From contig NZ_CAJPVI010000062.1 of assembly GCF_905397435.1 (NCBI RefSeq), positions 1-48,818 on the forward strand: a stretch of DNA of 48,818 nucleotides. Direction: 5' to 3'. Positions within the stretch are counted from its first letter, which is position 1; the number at the start of each line of letters is the position of its first letter. A program made the position numbers and the translations under genes. Source of the DNA: Cupriavidus numazuensis (lineage in GTDB: Bacteria > Pseudomonadota > Gammaproteobacteria > Burkholderiales > Burkholderiaceae). Positions 8,172 to 16,560 of the stretch are shown here, in pieces. The notes beneath the pieces were generated by a model that was not told the origin of the DNA, made no database searches, and saw only the letters and a list, made by a program, of their open reading frames with translations.

Positions 8172-8422
8172 CTAAATCGATTTGTCCTTGGCCGTCACCT
8201 GCGCTGTGACTTCGATAGTCTTATGGGCAATGCGACCTGTGACAGTGGCAACAAATACATACCTTCCCGCGGGGTCTTCGCGGTCGAATTCCAAGGTAAC
8301 GACGGAATCCCAGAGCTCCGTGATTCCCGGCTTCGGTGCCGCCCGACGAGAGACCGGGGTCGGGCACGCTTCTTGGCTTGCTGTCGCTCCGCCTCCGCGC
8401 GGATAGCGGCACGCTTGCCCAT
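8172..8422 (-). pseudogene. Small gene broken by a one-base frameshift (hypothetical protein)
   Basis: An ATG at 8422 opens a Lys/Arg-rich start (MGKRAAIRAEAERQQAKKRA). About 22 codons later the natural protein continues in another frame: residues such as ELWDSVVTLEFDRED and GRYVFVATVTGRI run to a TAG at 8172-8174, with alternating beta-strand character. A missing base near GCCCGACCCC (about 8355-8360) would rejoin the parts into about 84 residues. I do not recognise the family. It is either a recent pseudogene or a sequencing error. Bases 8423-8533 upstream show nothing else I can support. Confidence 0.55.
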
Positions 8423-8533
8423 CGGCTCTGCTTCGGGATCCCTTTATATCGGCATCGTTCGAACGCGTTGCACCCCTTCCGGTCGGTCATTGCGCACAGT
8501 CTGTTTTGAGGCAGGCCAGCGTCTCGCCGGACG

Positions 8534-8567
8534 AAAAAAAACGCCAACCCTTCCGGGTTGGCGTTTT
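8534..8567 (-). terminator. Rho-independent terminator of aceA
   Basis: CGCCAACCC-TTCC-GGGTTGGCG is a perfect 9-bp stem (8542-8563). On the minus strand it is followed by eight T residues and lies 22 bp beyond the aceA stop. The four Ts on the plus side give weak bidirectional activity. Confidence 0.95.
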
Positions 8568-8588
8568 GCTTTGGGCTATGAACCGATA

Positions 8589-10175
8589 TCAGAACTGGTT
8601 CATCGTGTTGTCTTTGCCCGCTGCCTTCAGGGCAGCATCGCCGCTGAAGTATTCCTTGTGGTCGTCGCCGATGTCCGAGCCCGACATGTTCTGGTGCTTG
8701 ACGCAGGCGATGCCCTGACGGATTTCCTTGCGCTGCACGCCAGCCACGTAACCCAGCATGCCCTGGTCGCCGAAGTATTCCTTGGCCAGGTTGTCGGTCG
8801 ACAGCGCGGCGGTGTGGTACGTCGGCAGCGTGATCAGGTGGTGGAAGATACCGGCTTCACGCGCTGCGTCGGCCTGGAAGGTGCGGATCTTCTCGTCGGC
8901 GTTCTTGGCCAGTTCGGTGTCGTCGTATTCCACGCTCATCAGCTGGGCACGCTCGTAGGCCGACACGTCCTTGCCTGCAGCCTTCATGGCGTCATACGCT
9001 TGCTGGCGGAAGTTCAGCGTCCAGTTGAACGACGGGCTGTTGTTGTACACCAGCTTGGCGTTCGGGATGACCTTGCGGATCTCGTTGACCATGCCGGCGA
9101 TCTGGGCGATATGCGGCTTTTCGGTTTCGATCCACAGCAGGTCGGCACCGTTCTGCAGCGAGGTGATGCAATCCAGCACGCAGCGTGCTTCACCCGTGCC
9201 GGCGCGGAACTGGAACAGGTTGCTCGGCAGGCGCTTCGGACGCATCAGCTTGCCGTTCTGCTTGATGACGACGTCACCGTTGCCCAGCGTGTCGGCCGAG
9301 ACTTCGTCGCAGTCGAGGAACGAGTTGTACTGGTCGCCCAGGTCGCCCGGCGTGTGGGTCACGGCGATCTGCTTGGTCAGGCCGGCACCCAGCGAGTCGG
9401 TGCGGGTCACGATGATGCCGTCGTCCACGCCCAGTTCCAGGAACGCGTAGCGGACAGCACGGACCTTGGCCAGGAAGTCTTCATGCGGCACAGTGACCTT
9501 GCCGTCCTGGTGGCCGCACTGCTTCTCGTCGGACACCTGGTTTTCGATCTGGATGCAGCAGGCGCCGGCTTCGATGAACTGCTTGGCCAGCAGGTAGGTC
9601 GCCTCGGCGTTGCCGAAGCCCGCGTCGATGTCGGCGATGATGGGCACCACGTGGGTCACGTGGTTGTCGATCTTTGCCTGGATGGCGGCCTTGGCGGCAG
9701 CGTCCTTGGCAGCGTCCAGTTCGCGGAACAGGCCGCCCAGTTCACGGGCGTCGGCCTGGCGCAGGAAGGTGTACAGCTCGCGGATCAGCGCGCTGACCGA
9801 AGTCTTCTCGTGCATCGACTGGTCCGGCAGCGGGCCGAACTCCGAACGCAGCGCGGCGACCATCCAGCCCGACAGATACAGGTAGCGGCGGTCGGTGTTG
9901 TTGTTGAAGTGCTTCTTGATGGAGATCATCTTCTGCTGGCCGATGAAGCCGTGCCAGCAGCCGAGCGACTGGGTGTACTTCGACGGATCGGCATCATAGG
10001 CTGCCATGTCGGCGCGCATGATCTTGGCAGTGTACTTGGCGATGTCCAGGCCGGTCTTGAAGCGGTTCTGGGCCCGCATGCGAGCGGCGTACTCGGGATT
10101 GATGGCGTCCCACGCGCTGCCGTGTTTCTCCTTCAAACCAGCAACTGCCTTGATGTCGTCTTGATACTGAGCCAT
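8589..10175 (-). CDS. aceA: Isocitrate lyase
   Basis: 528 residues, the long form found in Pseudomonas and Burkholderiaceae rather than the 430-residue E. coli type. The catalytic loop appears as KQCGH with Cys220 (KKCGH in the short form); IADIDAGFGNAEAT at about 180-193 is the metal-binding region. The enzyme splits isocitrate to glyoxylate and succinate, the first step of the glyoxylate shunt, needed on acetate and fatty acids. ATG 10175 follows AGGAGAGACAA. The gene is monocistronic: terminator on one side, a 570-bp regulatory region on the other. Malate synthase is not in this window. Confidence 0.97.
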   Translation of the reverse strand: MAQYQDDIKAVAGLKEKHGSAWDAINPEYAARMRAQNRFKTGLDIAKYTAKIMRADMAAYDADPSKYTQSLGCWHGFIGQQKMISIKKHFNNNTDRRYLYLSGWMVAALRSEFGPLPDQSMHEKTSVSALIRELYTFLRQADARELGGLFRELDAAKDAAAKAAIQAKIDNHVTHVVPIIADIDAGFGNAEATYLLAKQFIEAGACCIQIENQVSDEKQCGHQDGKVTVPHEDFLAKVRAVRYAFLELGVDDGIIVTRTDSLGAGLTKQIAVTHTPGDLGDQYNSFLDCDEVSADTLGNGDVVIKQNGKLMRPKRLPSNLFQFRAGTGEARCVLDCITSLQNGADLLWIETEKPHIAQIAGMVNEIRKVIPNAKLVYNNSPSFNWTLNFRQQAYDAMKAAGKDVSAYERAQLMSVEYDDTELAKNADEKIRTFQADAAREAGIFHHLITLPTYHTAALSTDNLAKEYFGDQGMLGYVAGVQRKEIRQGIACVKHQNMSGSDIGDDHKEYFSGDAALKAAGKDNTMNQF

Positions 10176-10289
10176 TTGTCTCTCCTGGGAGCAAAGCGCG
10201 TTTGAGTAGGGGATCGGAGCTTGCCGCTGCGTATGTCGCAGCGAACTGCATGGGTAAATAGTAGCGCCATTTGATGCGTTGCAGCGTCA

Positions 10290-10332
10290 GTCTTATATAA
10301 GACATAAGACTTTAATTATTCTTATTTTTCAA
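10290..10332 (-). promoter_or_regulatory. aceA promoter overlapped by a three-half-site operator
   Basis: GTCTTATATAAGAC (10290-10303) is a perfect 14-bp palindrome, directly followed by a third half-site ATAAGAC (10304-10310). On the minus strand TTGAAA (10327-10332) and TCTTAT (10304-10309) form a -35/-10 pair with 17-bp spacing, so the operator covers the -10 and the start point. This position predicts repression. The 5' leader would be about 120 bases. The binding protein is not identified here. Confidence 0.7.
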
Positions 10333-10356
10333 TGAGATACGATGTGATTTTTACGA

Positions 10357-10438
10357 TGTGAAACATGTTTTCGCGGGGCGAAAATCGAGGGGCGTGGAAA
10401 ATTTCGGCGGATTCCACAATGTGAAACGCGCTTTCGCG
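10357..10438. promoter_or_regulatory. Pair of 19-bp direct-repeat sites 63 bp apart, upstream of aceA
   Basis: TGTGAAACATGTTTTCGCG (10357-10375) and TGTGAAACGCGCTTTCGCG (10420-10438) match at 16 of 19 positions, each with a GAAA-N5-TTTC dyad. The start-to-start distance of 63 bp equals six helical turns, so proteins bound would share one face. They lie 180-260 bp upstream of aceA, fitting activator sites. A GTGGAA-N12-TTCCAC dyad (10394-10417) lies between them. The rest of 10439-10747 shows no gene I can support. Confidence 0.6.
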
Positions 10439-10747
10439 TGCCGGAGGCAGGACAAGCCGGTGGCTCGAACCACGGGCCCCAAGCCCAGGGAATCAGCACG
10501 CGATCGTTTCGCCGTGCATTTCGCCTAAAGTTGGCTAGTGGCTTTGTGCGTCCCGGCGGTAGCCGGTCTTGTCGCAGGCCGAGGCTGCTCAGGCGCGCGG
10601 CAGCCTCCTTGGCATGTCCGGGGGCAAACGTCCGGGAGAAGCAGGCTTGGTGCCGCCGGCATCACGCCCCGGTGGTCGGTCGCGGCGATCGACAGCAGTT
10701 CTTGTGGTGCGTACTGCGACGAGCACGGTACGGCAAGGAGAGTCGTG

Positions 10748-12127
10748 ATGGCTCAGGGATTCGACGCGATCATCATCGGAACCGGACAGGCTGGCCCCGC
10801 ACTTGCCGAGCGGCTGTCCGGCGCGGGCATGAAGCTGGCCGTCATCGAACGCGCACGTTTTGGCGGCACCTGCGTGAACACCGGCTGCATTCCCACCAAG
10901 ACCCTTATTGCGAGCGCGTATGCAGCCCAGCTGGCGCGTCGGGCTGCGGAGTACGGCGTGACCATCGGTGGGCCGGTCGCCGTCGACATGAAACGCGTGA
11001 AGGCACGCAAGGATGAGATCTCGGGCCGCTCCAGCAACGGTGTGGAGCAGTGGGTGCGCGGCTTGGCCAATACCACGGTCTATCAGGGGCACGCCCGTTT
11101 CGAGAGCGCGCACAGCGTACGGGTCAACGGTGAACTGCTGGAAGCCAGGCAGATATTTGTGAACGTTGGCGGCCGGGCCCTGGTTCCGCCCATGCCGGGG
11201 CTGGATCAGGTGCCGTTCCTCACCAACACGGGGATGATGGATGTGGATTTCCTGCCGGAGCACCTGATCGTCATTGGCGGCAGCTACATCGGCCTCGAGT
11301 TTGGCCAGATGTACCGGCGATTTGGCGCCAGGGTGACCGTCGTCGAAAAAGGCCCGCGCCTGATCCAGCGTGAGGACGAGGATGTCTCCCAGGCAGTGCG
11401 GGAGATACTGGAAGCCGAAGGCATCGACATCCGGCTCAATGCCAACTGCCTCAGCGCGCGCAGGGATGGCGCCCATCTTGCCGTCGGGCTGGATTGCGCG
11501 TCCGGTGCGCCCGAAGTGCACGGTACGCATCTGCTGATGGCGGTCGGGCGCGTGCCCAACACGGACGATCTCGGGCTCGACAAGGCGGGGGTGGAGACCG
11601 ACGCCCGCGGCTATATCAAGGTCGACGAACAGTTGCGCACCAGTGTCCCCGGCATCTGGGCGCTTGGCGATTGCAACGGCCGTGGCGCCTTCACGCATAC
11701 GTCATACAACGACCATGAGATCGTCGCTGCCAATCTCCTCGACAATGACCCGCGCAAGGTGTCGGACCGCATCGCTGCGTATGCCATGTTCATCGACCCT
11801 CCGCTCGGCCGCGCCGGCATGACGGAGGCGGAAGCCCGGCAATCCGGCCGCAAGATACTGGTCGGCACGCGGCCGATGAGCCGTGTCGGGCGCGCCGTGG
11901 AGCGAGGCGAGAGTCTCGGCTTCATGAAGGTCGTGGTCGACGCGGACACCCGGATGATCCTTGGTGCGGCGATCCTGGGCCTGACCGGCGACGAGGTGAT
12001 TCACTCGATCCTCGACGTCATGTATGCCGGCGCCCCCTATACGATCATCAGCCGCGCGATGCACATCCATCCCACGGTGTCCGAGCTGATACCGACGCTG
12101 CTGCAGGAGTTGCGGGTACCGGACTAG
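10748..12127 (+). CDS. FAD-dependent pyridine nucleotide-disulfide oxidoreductase (lipoamide dehydrogenase / mercuric reductase-like)
   Basis: 459 residues from ATG 10748, chosen for its AAGGAGAGTCGTG ribosome site; upstream codons in the same frame look non-coding. In order: FAD motif GTGQAG (11-16), redox pair Cys42/Cys47 in GTCVNTGCIPT, NAD(P) motif GGSYIGLEFG near 177, ALGDCNGRGAFTHTS near 300, and the C-terminal dyad His441/Glu446 in HPTVSE. The dyad belongs to lipoamide dehydrogenase and glutathione reductase types. MerA lacks that dyad and instead has a C-terminal Cys pair, absent here, so mercuric reduction is unlikely. No 2-oxoacid dehydrogenase genes are nearby; the true substrate is unknown. 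Confidence 0.88.
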   Translation: MAQGFDAIIIGTGQAGPALAERLSGAGMKLAVIERARFGGTCVNTGCIPTKTLIASAYAAQLARRAAEYGVTIGGPVAVDMKRVKARKDEISGRSSNGVEQWVRGLANTTVYQGHARFESAHSVRVNGELLEARQIFVNVGGRALVPPMPGLDQVPFLTNTGMMDVDFLPEHLIVIGGSYIGLEFGQMYRRFGARVTVVEKGPRLIQREDEDVSQAVREILEAEGIDIRLNANCLSARRDGAHLAVGLDCASGAPEVHGTHLLMAVGRVPNTDDLGLDKAGVETDARGYIKVDEQLRTSVPGIWALGDCNGRGAFTHTSYNDHEIVAANLLDNDPRKVSDRIAAYAMFIDPPLGRAGMTEAEARQSGRKILVGTRPMSRVGRAVERGESLGFMKVVVDADTRMILGAAILGLTGDEVIHSILDVMYAGAPYTIISRAMHIHPTVSELIPTLLQELRVPD

Positions 12128-12160
12128 CTGGCACCCGTGCGCAACGATGGGGGAAGGGCC

Positions 12161-12888
12161 ATGAACGAGAAGACGCCAGGCACCGGCCCCGCGCAAGCGG
12201 AAGCGCCGCTCGCGGAGCTACCGGGCAAGGTCGTGCTGGTACTGCAGGGTGGTGGCGCGCTTGGCGCCTACCAGGTGGGTGTCTACCAGGCCTTGCATGA
12301 GGCGGGCCTCGAGCCGGAATGGGTGATCGGCACCTCGATCGGGGCGATCAACGGCGCCATCATCGCCGGCAATCCGCCAGAGCAGCGGCTCTCCCGGCTC
12401 AGGCAATTCTGGGACAGCGTTGCCTATCGCGCCGCCGCGCTGGGGAGCAGCGGCTTTCGGCAACTCGAAGACTGGCTGCGGGTGGTGAATATCACGACGC
12501 GGGGCATTCCGTCGTTCTTCACGCCAAGCCCCGATGCGTGGTGGCCGGGCGTGCACGCATCGGTCGGCCTCGCCAGGGCGGCGTTCTACTCCACGTCGCC
12601 GCTGCGCGCGACGCTGAAGGGGAACGCGAGCAGGCCGACGTACAGGAATTGCTCGGCTGGGGATGCGGGACCACCATGCACGTGGTCGAACTCGATGCGC
12701 CGCAACTCGACGGCAACGACATGCACCGCGATATCGACTTCTCTACCTGCGGGATCGAGCGCCGCTGGATGGCCGGCTACCAGGACACGCGACGCGTGCT
12801 GGAGCGTGCCCCATGGCGCGATCCACTGGACCCGATCGAGGGGATTGCCGTGCATCGGCTGTTCGGCGCAACATCATCGGTTGCCTGA
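12161..12888 (+). pseudogene. Patatin-like phospholipase pseudogene (internal deletion plus frameshift)
   Basis: ATG 12161 follows GGGGAAGGGCC. The N-terminal part is intact patatin: oxyanion motif QGGGALGAYQVG and nucleophile serine in GTSIGAING. The frame is lost near 12620, right after SPLRATLKG. The C-terminal family segment continues in a different frame (DVQELLGWGCGTTMHVV through RRVLERAPWRDPLDP) to the TGA at 12886-12888. The family is usually near 370-400 residues; about 150-200 central residues, including the catalytic Asp of the DGG/DGA motif, are absent. The product cannot be an active Ser-Asp hydrolase. It follows the oxidoreductase gene by 33 bp. Confidence 0.85.
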
Positions 12889-12956
12889 TGCTGCCACTAG
12901 GCCGGGGTGGTAGGGCGCCTGCCCGGTACAGATCATGGCGTGTTGTCGACACAACG

Positions 12957-12979
12957 AAAAAGCGCGGCAAAGCCGCGCC
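12957..12979 (-). terminator. Rho-independent terminator on the minus strand
   Basis: GCGCGGC-AAA-GCCGCGC is a perfect 7-bp stem (12962-12978). On the minus strand five T residues follow. It could end transcription that passes through the REP pair from the hydroxylase gene at 13254-14150. Confidence 0.7.
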
Positions 12980-13017
12980 CAGATTGCTGACAAAGCTGGT
13001 GCACCAGCTTGTTTGCT

Positions 13018-13141
13018 CCCCTCTCCCGCTTGCGGGAGAGGGGTTGGGGGAGAGGGCAGGCGCATGACAAGCACCGTGACGCCTCACTTCGTGGCAACTC
13101 CTGCCCTCTCCCCCGCCCCTCTCCCATAAATGGGAGAGGGG
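13018..13141. repeat. Inverted pair of REP-like palindromes
   Basis: Unit 1 is CCCCTCTCCCGC/GCGGGAGAGGGG (13018-13043) with a tail GGGGGAGAGGGCAGG (13046-13060). Unit 2 is CCCCTCTCCCAT/ATGGGAGAGGGG (13116-13141) preceded by the reverse complement of that tail (13100-13115). The two units face each other across about 40 bp, so the whole 124 bp can fold into one structure. This is the layout of paired REP sequences in the gap between convergent genes. No gene is apparent in 12889-13253. Confidence 0.9.
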
Positions 13142-13253
13142 GGACAACAGTCGCTGCTCTCGACTTTGTCCGCAACCTCAGCGCCGCAAAGCCGCGCCGG
13201 GTGTTCTCCGTGTTCCCGCCCGGTCTTCTGCCAGGCTCCCGTCCCCTCGCTGA

Positions 13254-14150
13254 TTACCTCACACTCACCGCCGCCTGCCTGCGCAGCGTTTCCGTGGTTT
13301 CCCCATTGCCGTCGTGGCTCCAGCCCGGAGGCATCACCAGATACCCGATTGCATTGAGCACGTTGCCCGACTTCATCATGTCCTTGCCCAGGCTGACCCA
13401 GTGTTCGAACTGGTTGACGATCGGGTTGTGCGTGGTGGTCGGGTGGACCAGGCCGAAGCGGCACGGTTCGTCTTCACGCTCTTCCACATAGGTGCCGAAC
13501 AGGCGGTCGAAGATGATCAGCACGCCGCCGTAGTTGGCATCGAGGTAATCGACATTCGAAGCATGGTGCACGCGGTGTGCCGACGGGGTGTTGAACACGT
13601 ACTCGAACCAGCCGAGCTTGGGGATCCACGTGGTGTGCAGCCAGAACTGGTAGAGCAGGTTGAGGCTCAGCGCGGCCAGCACGGCTTCGGGGCGTACGCC
13701 AAGCCAGACCAGCGGGGCGAAGAACATCGCGGTGCCGGTGAGCTTGCCGGTCAGGCCGAGGCGGTAGGCGGTGCCGAGCGTCAGCTCGTTCGGCGAGTGG
13801 TGCACCGCATGCGTGGCCCAGAAGAAGCGGATGCGGTGCGACGCGCGGTGGTACCAGTAGTAGCAGAATTCCTGGCCGATGAAGAGCAGCAGCACCATCA
13901 GCACGCTGTGGATCTGGATCGTGTTGATGCGGTGGTCCCAGGCGAACGCGAAGATCGGCGTGGCCAGCGACAGCGGCAGCAGCGCCATCAGCTTGCGGCC
14001 GACCATGTCGGCCAGCGACAGCCCCATTTCGTGCCAGGGGTAGGTCTTGCCTTGCTGGCGAGCCTTGCGGGCCAGGAAGAAGGCTTCCACCATCGAGGCC
14101 GCCAAGACGAAGACCGTGGCGAAGAGAGTGATCTTGTGAAGGTTGTGCAT
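13254..14150 (-). CDS. Fatty acid hydroxylase / sterol desaturase superfamily membrane protein
   Basis: 298 residues from ATG 14150; longer in-frame starts lie in GC-rich non-coding sequence. The di-iron histidine clusters are HRASH (101-105), HAVHH (114-118) and HRVHH (192-196), set among four or five hydrophobic segments (about 5-27, 55-72, 80-98, 135-155, 160-175). Members hydroxylate or desaturate lipids at the inner membrane with iron and oxygen. No lipid-pathway gene lies adjacent, so the substrate is open. A GGAA element precedes the start. Confidence 0.88.
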   Translation of the reverse strand: MHNLHKITLFATVFVLAASMVEAFFLARKARQQGKTYPWHEMGLSLADMVGRKLMALLPLSLATPIFAFAWDHRINTIQIHSVLMVLLLFIGQEFCYYWYHRASHRIRFFWATHAVHHSPNELTLGTAYRLGLTGKLTGTAMFFAPLVWLGVRPEAVLAALSLNLLYQFWLHTTWIPKLGWFEYVFNTPSAHRVHHASNVDYLDANYGGVLIIFDRLFGTYVEEREDEPCRFGLVHPTTTHNPIVNQFEHWVSLGKDMMKSGNVLNAIGYLVMPPGWSHDGNGETTETLRRQAAVSVR

Positions 14151-14464
14151 GATCGTTCCAGTGCAGTGAGTGGGACGCCTTGTTTGCGGAGCGGGCCGCC
14201 GTCGCGTCGGTGAGGCAAATGTAGTGGCCGGGCGCGCCGGACGCCATGCAGGAAATATGTCGCCATGTGTCATGGCTGGCGGGGCGTCACTGCGCATGGA
14301 AATGGCGGTGCATCGCGGCACGGCGCCGGTGAATGAGCGCTGCGCGTCGTGTAACACCGTGACATGTTTTCCACCGCGAAAAGCGCCGGTCGTCCTCCTA
14401 TAGTTCGGTCCGTTGCCGCGACGCACTGTGCGGCCCGAACCGAACTGAACCTGAAGGACCTGAC
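14151..14464. other. Divergent intergenic region with a leader dyad
   Basis: Separates the hydroxylase gene from the secreted repeat protein. AGTTCGGT (14402-14409) and ACCGAACT (14439-14446) form an 8-bp inverted repeat in the probable leader of the plus-strand gene. TGTAACA and TGACAT at about 14349-14365 resemble a response-regulator direct repeat, a weak match. No gene is supported here. Confidence 0.35.
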
Positions 14465-15445
14465 ATGCACTCACGCTTTCCCCGTCTGCTTGGCGCCGCT
14501 ACCGGCGCGCTGATCGTGCTGGCCAGCACCCCGGCCTTGGCGGCCTGGGGCGGCCACGGCACGGCCTACACGCCGCATGGCACCTACAACGGTGCGCACT
14601 ACGGCTTCTGCGGCGGCGGCAGCTGTTCGCATGCCGGCGGTGTAGCCGGCCCTTACGGCGGCCTGGCTACCAACACCGGCACCGTGACCCGTAACGCTCC
14701 CGGACAGTTTTCGAACAGCGGCACGGCGACTGGCCCGAACGGCCGCTCGGTGCAGCACGGCGGCAATACGAGCTGCGCCGGCGGCACTTGCTCGCACACC
14801 GGCAACCTGGCCGGGCCGGACGGGCAGACTGCCAGCACTTCAGGCAGCGTGACGCGTGAGGGCGCCGGCCAGTATTCCTCGTCCGGCACAGTGACCGGTG
14901 CGAACGGCAACACCGTGAGCCATGCCGCCTCGACCAGCTGCGCCGGTGCGACCTGCGCGCGCTCGGGCACTGTCACCGGCACGGATGGCGGCACCGTCAC
15001 GCATTCGGGGAGCGCCACCCGTGTGGCGCCGGGCGTCGTGACCACGGGGGGCGGCAGCTCCGTCGTCCATGGCAGCACGGTCGTTACCACCGGCACGGTG
15101 ACCACGGGAACCGTGACGACTGGCGGTGCGGTCGTGGCGGTGTCCACGCCGCCGGTGGTTGTCACGCCGCCGCCCCCGCCGCCGGCCACGGTCTATGTCC
15201 CGCCCCCCAAAGTGGTGGTGACCACGCCCCCGCCCGCGAAGGTCGTGGTTGCGGTTCCCCCGCCGCCGCCAAGAGTCGTCGTCGCGACGGCGCCGCTGCC
15301 AATGGTGGTGGTCAGGCCCGCACCGGTGCCGCGTGCCGTCTACGTTGCGCCGCGAGTGGTCTACGTGGCGCGCCCGCCGCGTGCGGCGGTGATGGTGCCG
15401 GGCCACTGGGCCGCCGGTGTATGGGTGCCTGCGCACCTCGTATGA
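14465..15445 (+). CDS. Secreted Gly/Ser/Thr-rich Cys-pair repeat protein with Val/Pro-rich tail
   Basis: 326 residues. A signal peptide ends near ALA (residues 25-27). Residues about 45-185 hold three degenerate repeats of roughly 45-50 residues, each with a CxxxxC pair (CGGGSCSH, CAGGTCSH, CAGATCAR) followed by GxxxGPxG and a Thr/Ser-Gly run. From about 200 the chain is Val/Pro-rich (VVVTPPPPPP types), ending in a GHWAAGVWVPAHLV segment seen at the C-terminus of some envelope proteins. GAAGGACCTGAC precedes the ATG. I do not recognise a function. Genes for an EF-hand protein and a two-component system follow on the same strand. Confidence 0.8.
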   Translation: MHSRFPRLLGAATGALIVLASTPALAAWGGHGTAYTPHGTYNGAHYGFCGGGSCSHAGGVAGPYGGLATNTGTVTRNAPGQFSNSGTATGPNGRSVQHGGNTSCAGGTCSHTGNLAGPDGQTASTSGSVTREGAGQYSSSGTVTGANGNTVSHAASTSCAGATCARSGTVTGTDGGTVTHSGSATRVAPGVVTTGGGSSVVHGSTVVTTGTVTTGTVTTGGAVVAVSTPPVVVTPPPPPPATVYVPPPKVVVTTPPPAKVVVAVPPPPPRVVVATAPLPMVVVRPAPVPRAVYVAPRVVYVARPPRAAVMVPGHWAAGVWVPAHLV

Positions 15446-15512
15446 GTCCAACCCGTTCGAATCCCAATCTCAATGCCTTGCCGGCGCGTGCCGGCTACCC
15501 ACGGAGAACATC

Positions 15513-15815
15513 ATGAAGAAGATGATTGCAGTGCTCGCCTTGTGTATTGTTTCAGCAGGCGCCTCGGCGCAAAGTGCGGAGATGCCCGCAGCGGGCGGCC
15601 CACGCGTCGAGCGTGCGGTGCAGCAACTGCAGGCGCGTTTCGCCAGCGCCAACACCACGCATGACGGCAAGCTGACCCGCGAACAGGCCGCGGCCGGCAT
15701 GCCGATGGTGGCGAAGCATTTCGACGAGATCGACGCGCAGCGCAACGGCTACATCACGCTGCCGCAGATCGAGGCGTTCATGAGGCAGGAAATGATGTCG
15801 CGCAGAGGCGGTTGA
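15513..15815 (+). CDS. Secreted EF-hand protein
   Basis: 100 residues from ATG 15513 (ACGGAGAACATC upstream). A signal peptide (MKKMIAVLALCIVSAGASA) is followed by two EF-hand-like loops: one around THDGKLTREQA (about residues 50-60) and one in IDAQRNGYITLPQIE (about 73-87). Both have several but not all canonical calcium ligands. It is probably a periplasmic calcium-binding protein. It lies 67 bp after the repeat protein and 31 bp before the response regulator, suggesting one operon. Confidence 0.82.
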   Translation: MKKMIAVLALCIVSAGASAQSAEMPAAGGPRVERAVQQLQARFASANTTHDGKLTREQAAAGMPMVAKHFDEIDAQRNGYITLPQIEAFMRQEMMSRRGG

Positions 15816-15846
15816 GGTTGGCGTATGACGATGCCGGAGGCCCGCG

Positions 15847-16560
15847 ATGGAGCAGGAGAACAGGATTATCGTGCTCGACGACGAAGCCGAGCTGCGCAAT
15901 ATGCTGCAACGGTTCCTGACGGGCCATGGCTTCCGCGTGCGCGCAGTGGCCGATGGCAAGCAACTCGACCGCTACCTGCAGCGCGAGCCCCATGACCTGC
16001 TGGTGCTGGACCTGATGATGGAGCCCGAAGACGGCCTCACCATCTGCCGCCGCCTGCGCGCCGAAGGGCACACGCTGCCGATCCTGATGCTGACCGCGAA
16101 GGGCGACCCGATGGACCGCGTCGCGGGCCTGGAAACCGGCGCCGACGACTACCTGGCCAAGCCCTTTGTCCCGGACGAACTGGTGGCGCGCATCCGCGCG
16201 CTGCTGCGGCGCCAGAAGATGGCCGCGGGCGATCCCACGGTGACTACGCAGACGCTGCGCTTTGGTGATTTCACGTTCGATGTCGGCAAGCAGTCGCTCA
16301 CGCGCGGCGGCGAGCCCGTGGAAGTCCATTCCGCGCAGATGCTGCTGCTGCATGCGCTGGGCTCCTCGCCCAACCGTGCGGTAAGCCGCGACAACCTGCT
16401 CGCGCGCGCACGCGGTCGCGACCATGACGCGCTCGACCGCAGCATCGACGTGCAGATCCTGCGACTGCGCCAGATCGTCGAGGACGATCCCTCCAAGCCG
16501 CGCTTCATCAAGACCGTGTGGGGCGTCGGCTACATGCTGGTGGCCGGCGTCGAATCGTGA
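15847..16560 (+). CDS. OmpR-family response regulator
   Basis: 237 residues. The receiver domain carries the acidic pair at 11-12, phosphoacceptor Asp55 in LLVLDLMM, Thr83 and Lys105 (DDYLAKPF). A C-terminal winged helix spans about 140-235 (FIKTVWGVGYML near the end). The stop codon overlaps the start of the histidine kinase by one base (TGATG), so the two are translated together. The operon also includes the EF-hand protein and perhaps the secreted repeat protein, which suggests an envelope or calcium/metal signal. The signal itself is unknown. Confidence 0.95.
   Translation: MEQENRIIVLDDEAELRNMLQRFLTGHGFRVRAVADGKQLDRYLQREPHDLLVLDLMMEPEDGLTICRRLRAEGHTLPILMLTAKGDPMDRVAGLETGADDYLAKPFVPDELVARIRALLRRQKMAAGDPTVTTQTLRFGDFTFDVGKQSLTRGGEPVEVHSAQMLLLHALGSSPNRAVSRDNLLARARGRDHDALDRSIDVQILRLRQIVEDDPSKPRFIKTVWGVGYMLVAGVES

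Noticed and set aside
8223..10205. 660-codon open frame on the plus strand
   Set aside because: It is antisense to aceA, whose reading frame is certain; long antisense frames are common in GC-rich DNA.
10438..11016. 192-codon open frame before the disulfide oxidoreductase
   Set aside because: Its second half overlaps the oxidoreductase out of frame and its first half has no protein-like features.
10748..12127. merA mercuric reductase
   Set aside because: It lacks the MerA C-terminal Cys pair and heavy-metal-binding N-terminal domain and has the His-Glu dyad of lipoamide dehydrogenases; no mer genes are nearby.
12137..12913. Intact 258-residue patatin protein
   Set aside because: After about 12620 the frame gives non-homologous residues, while the real C-terminal family sequence is in another frame.
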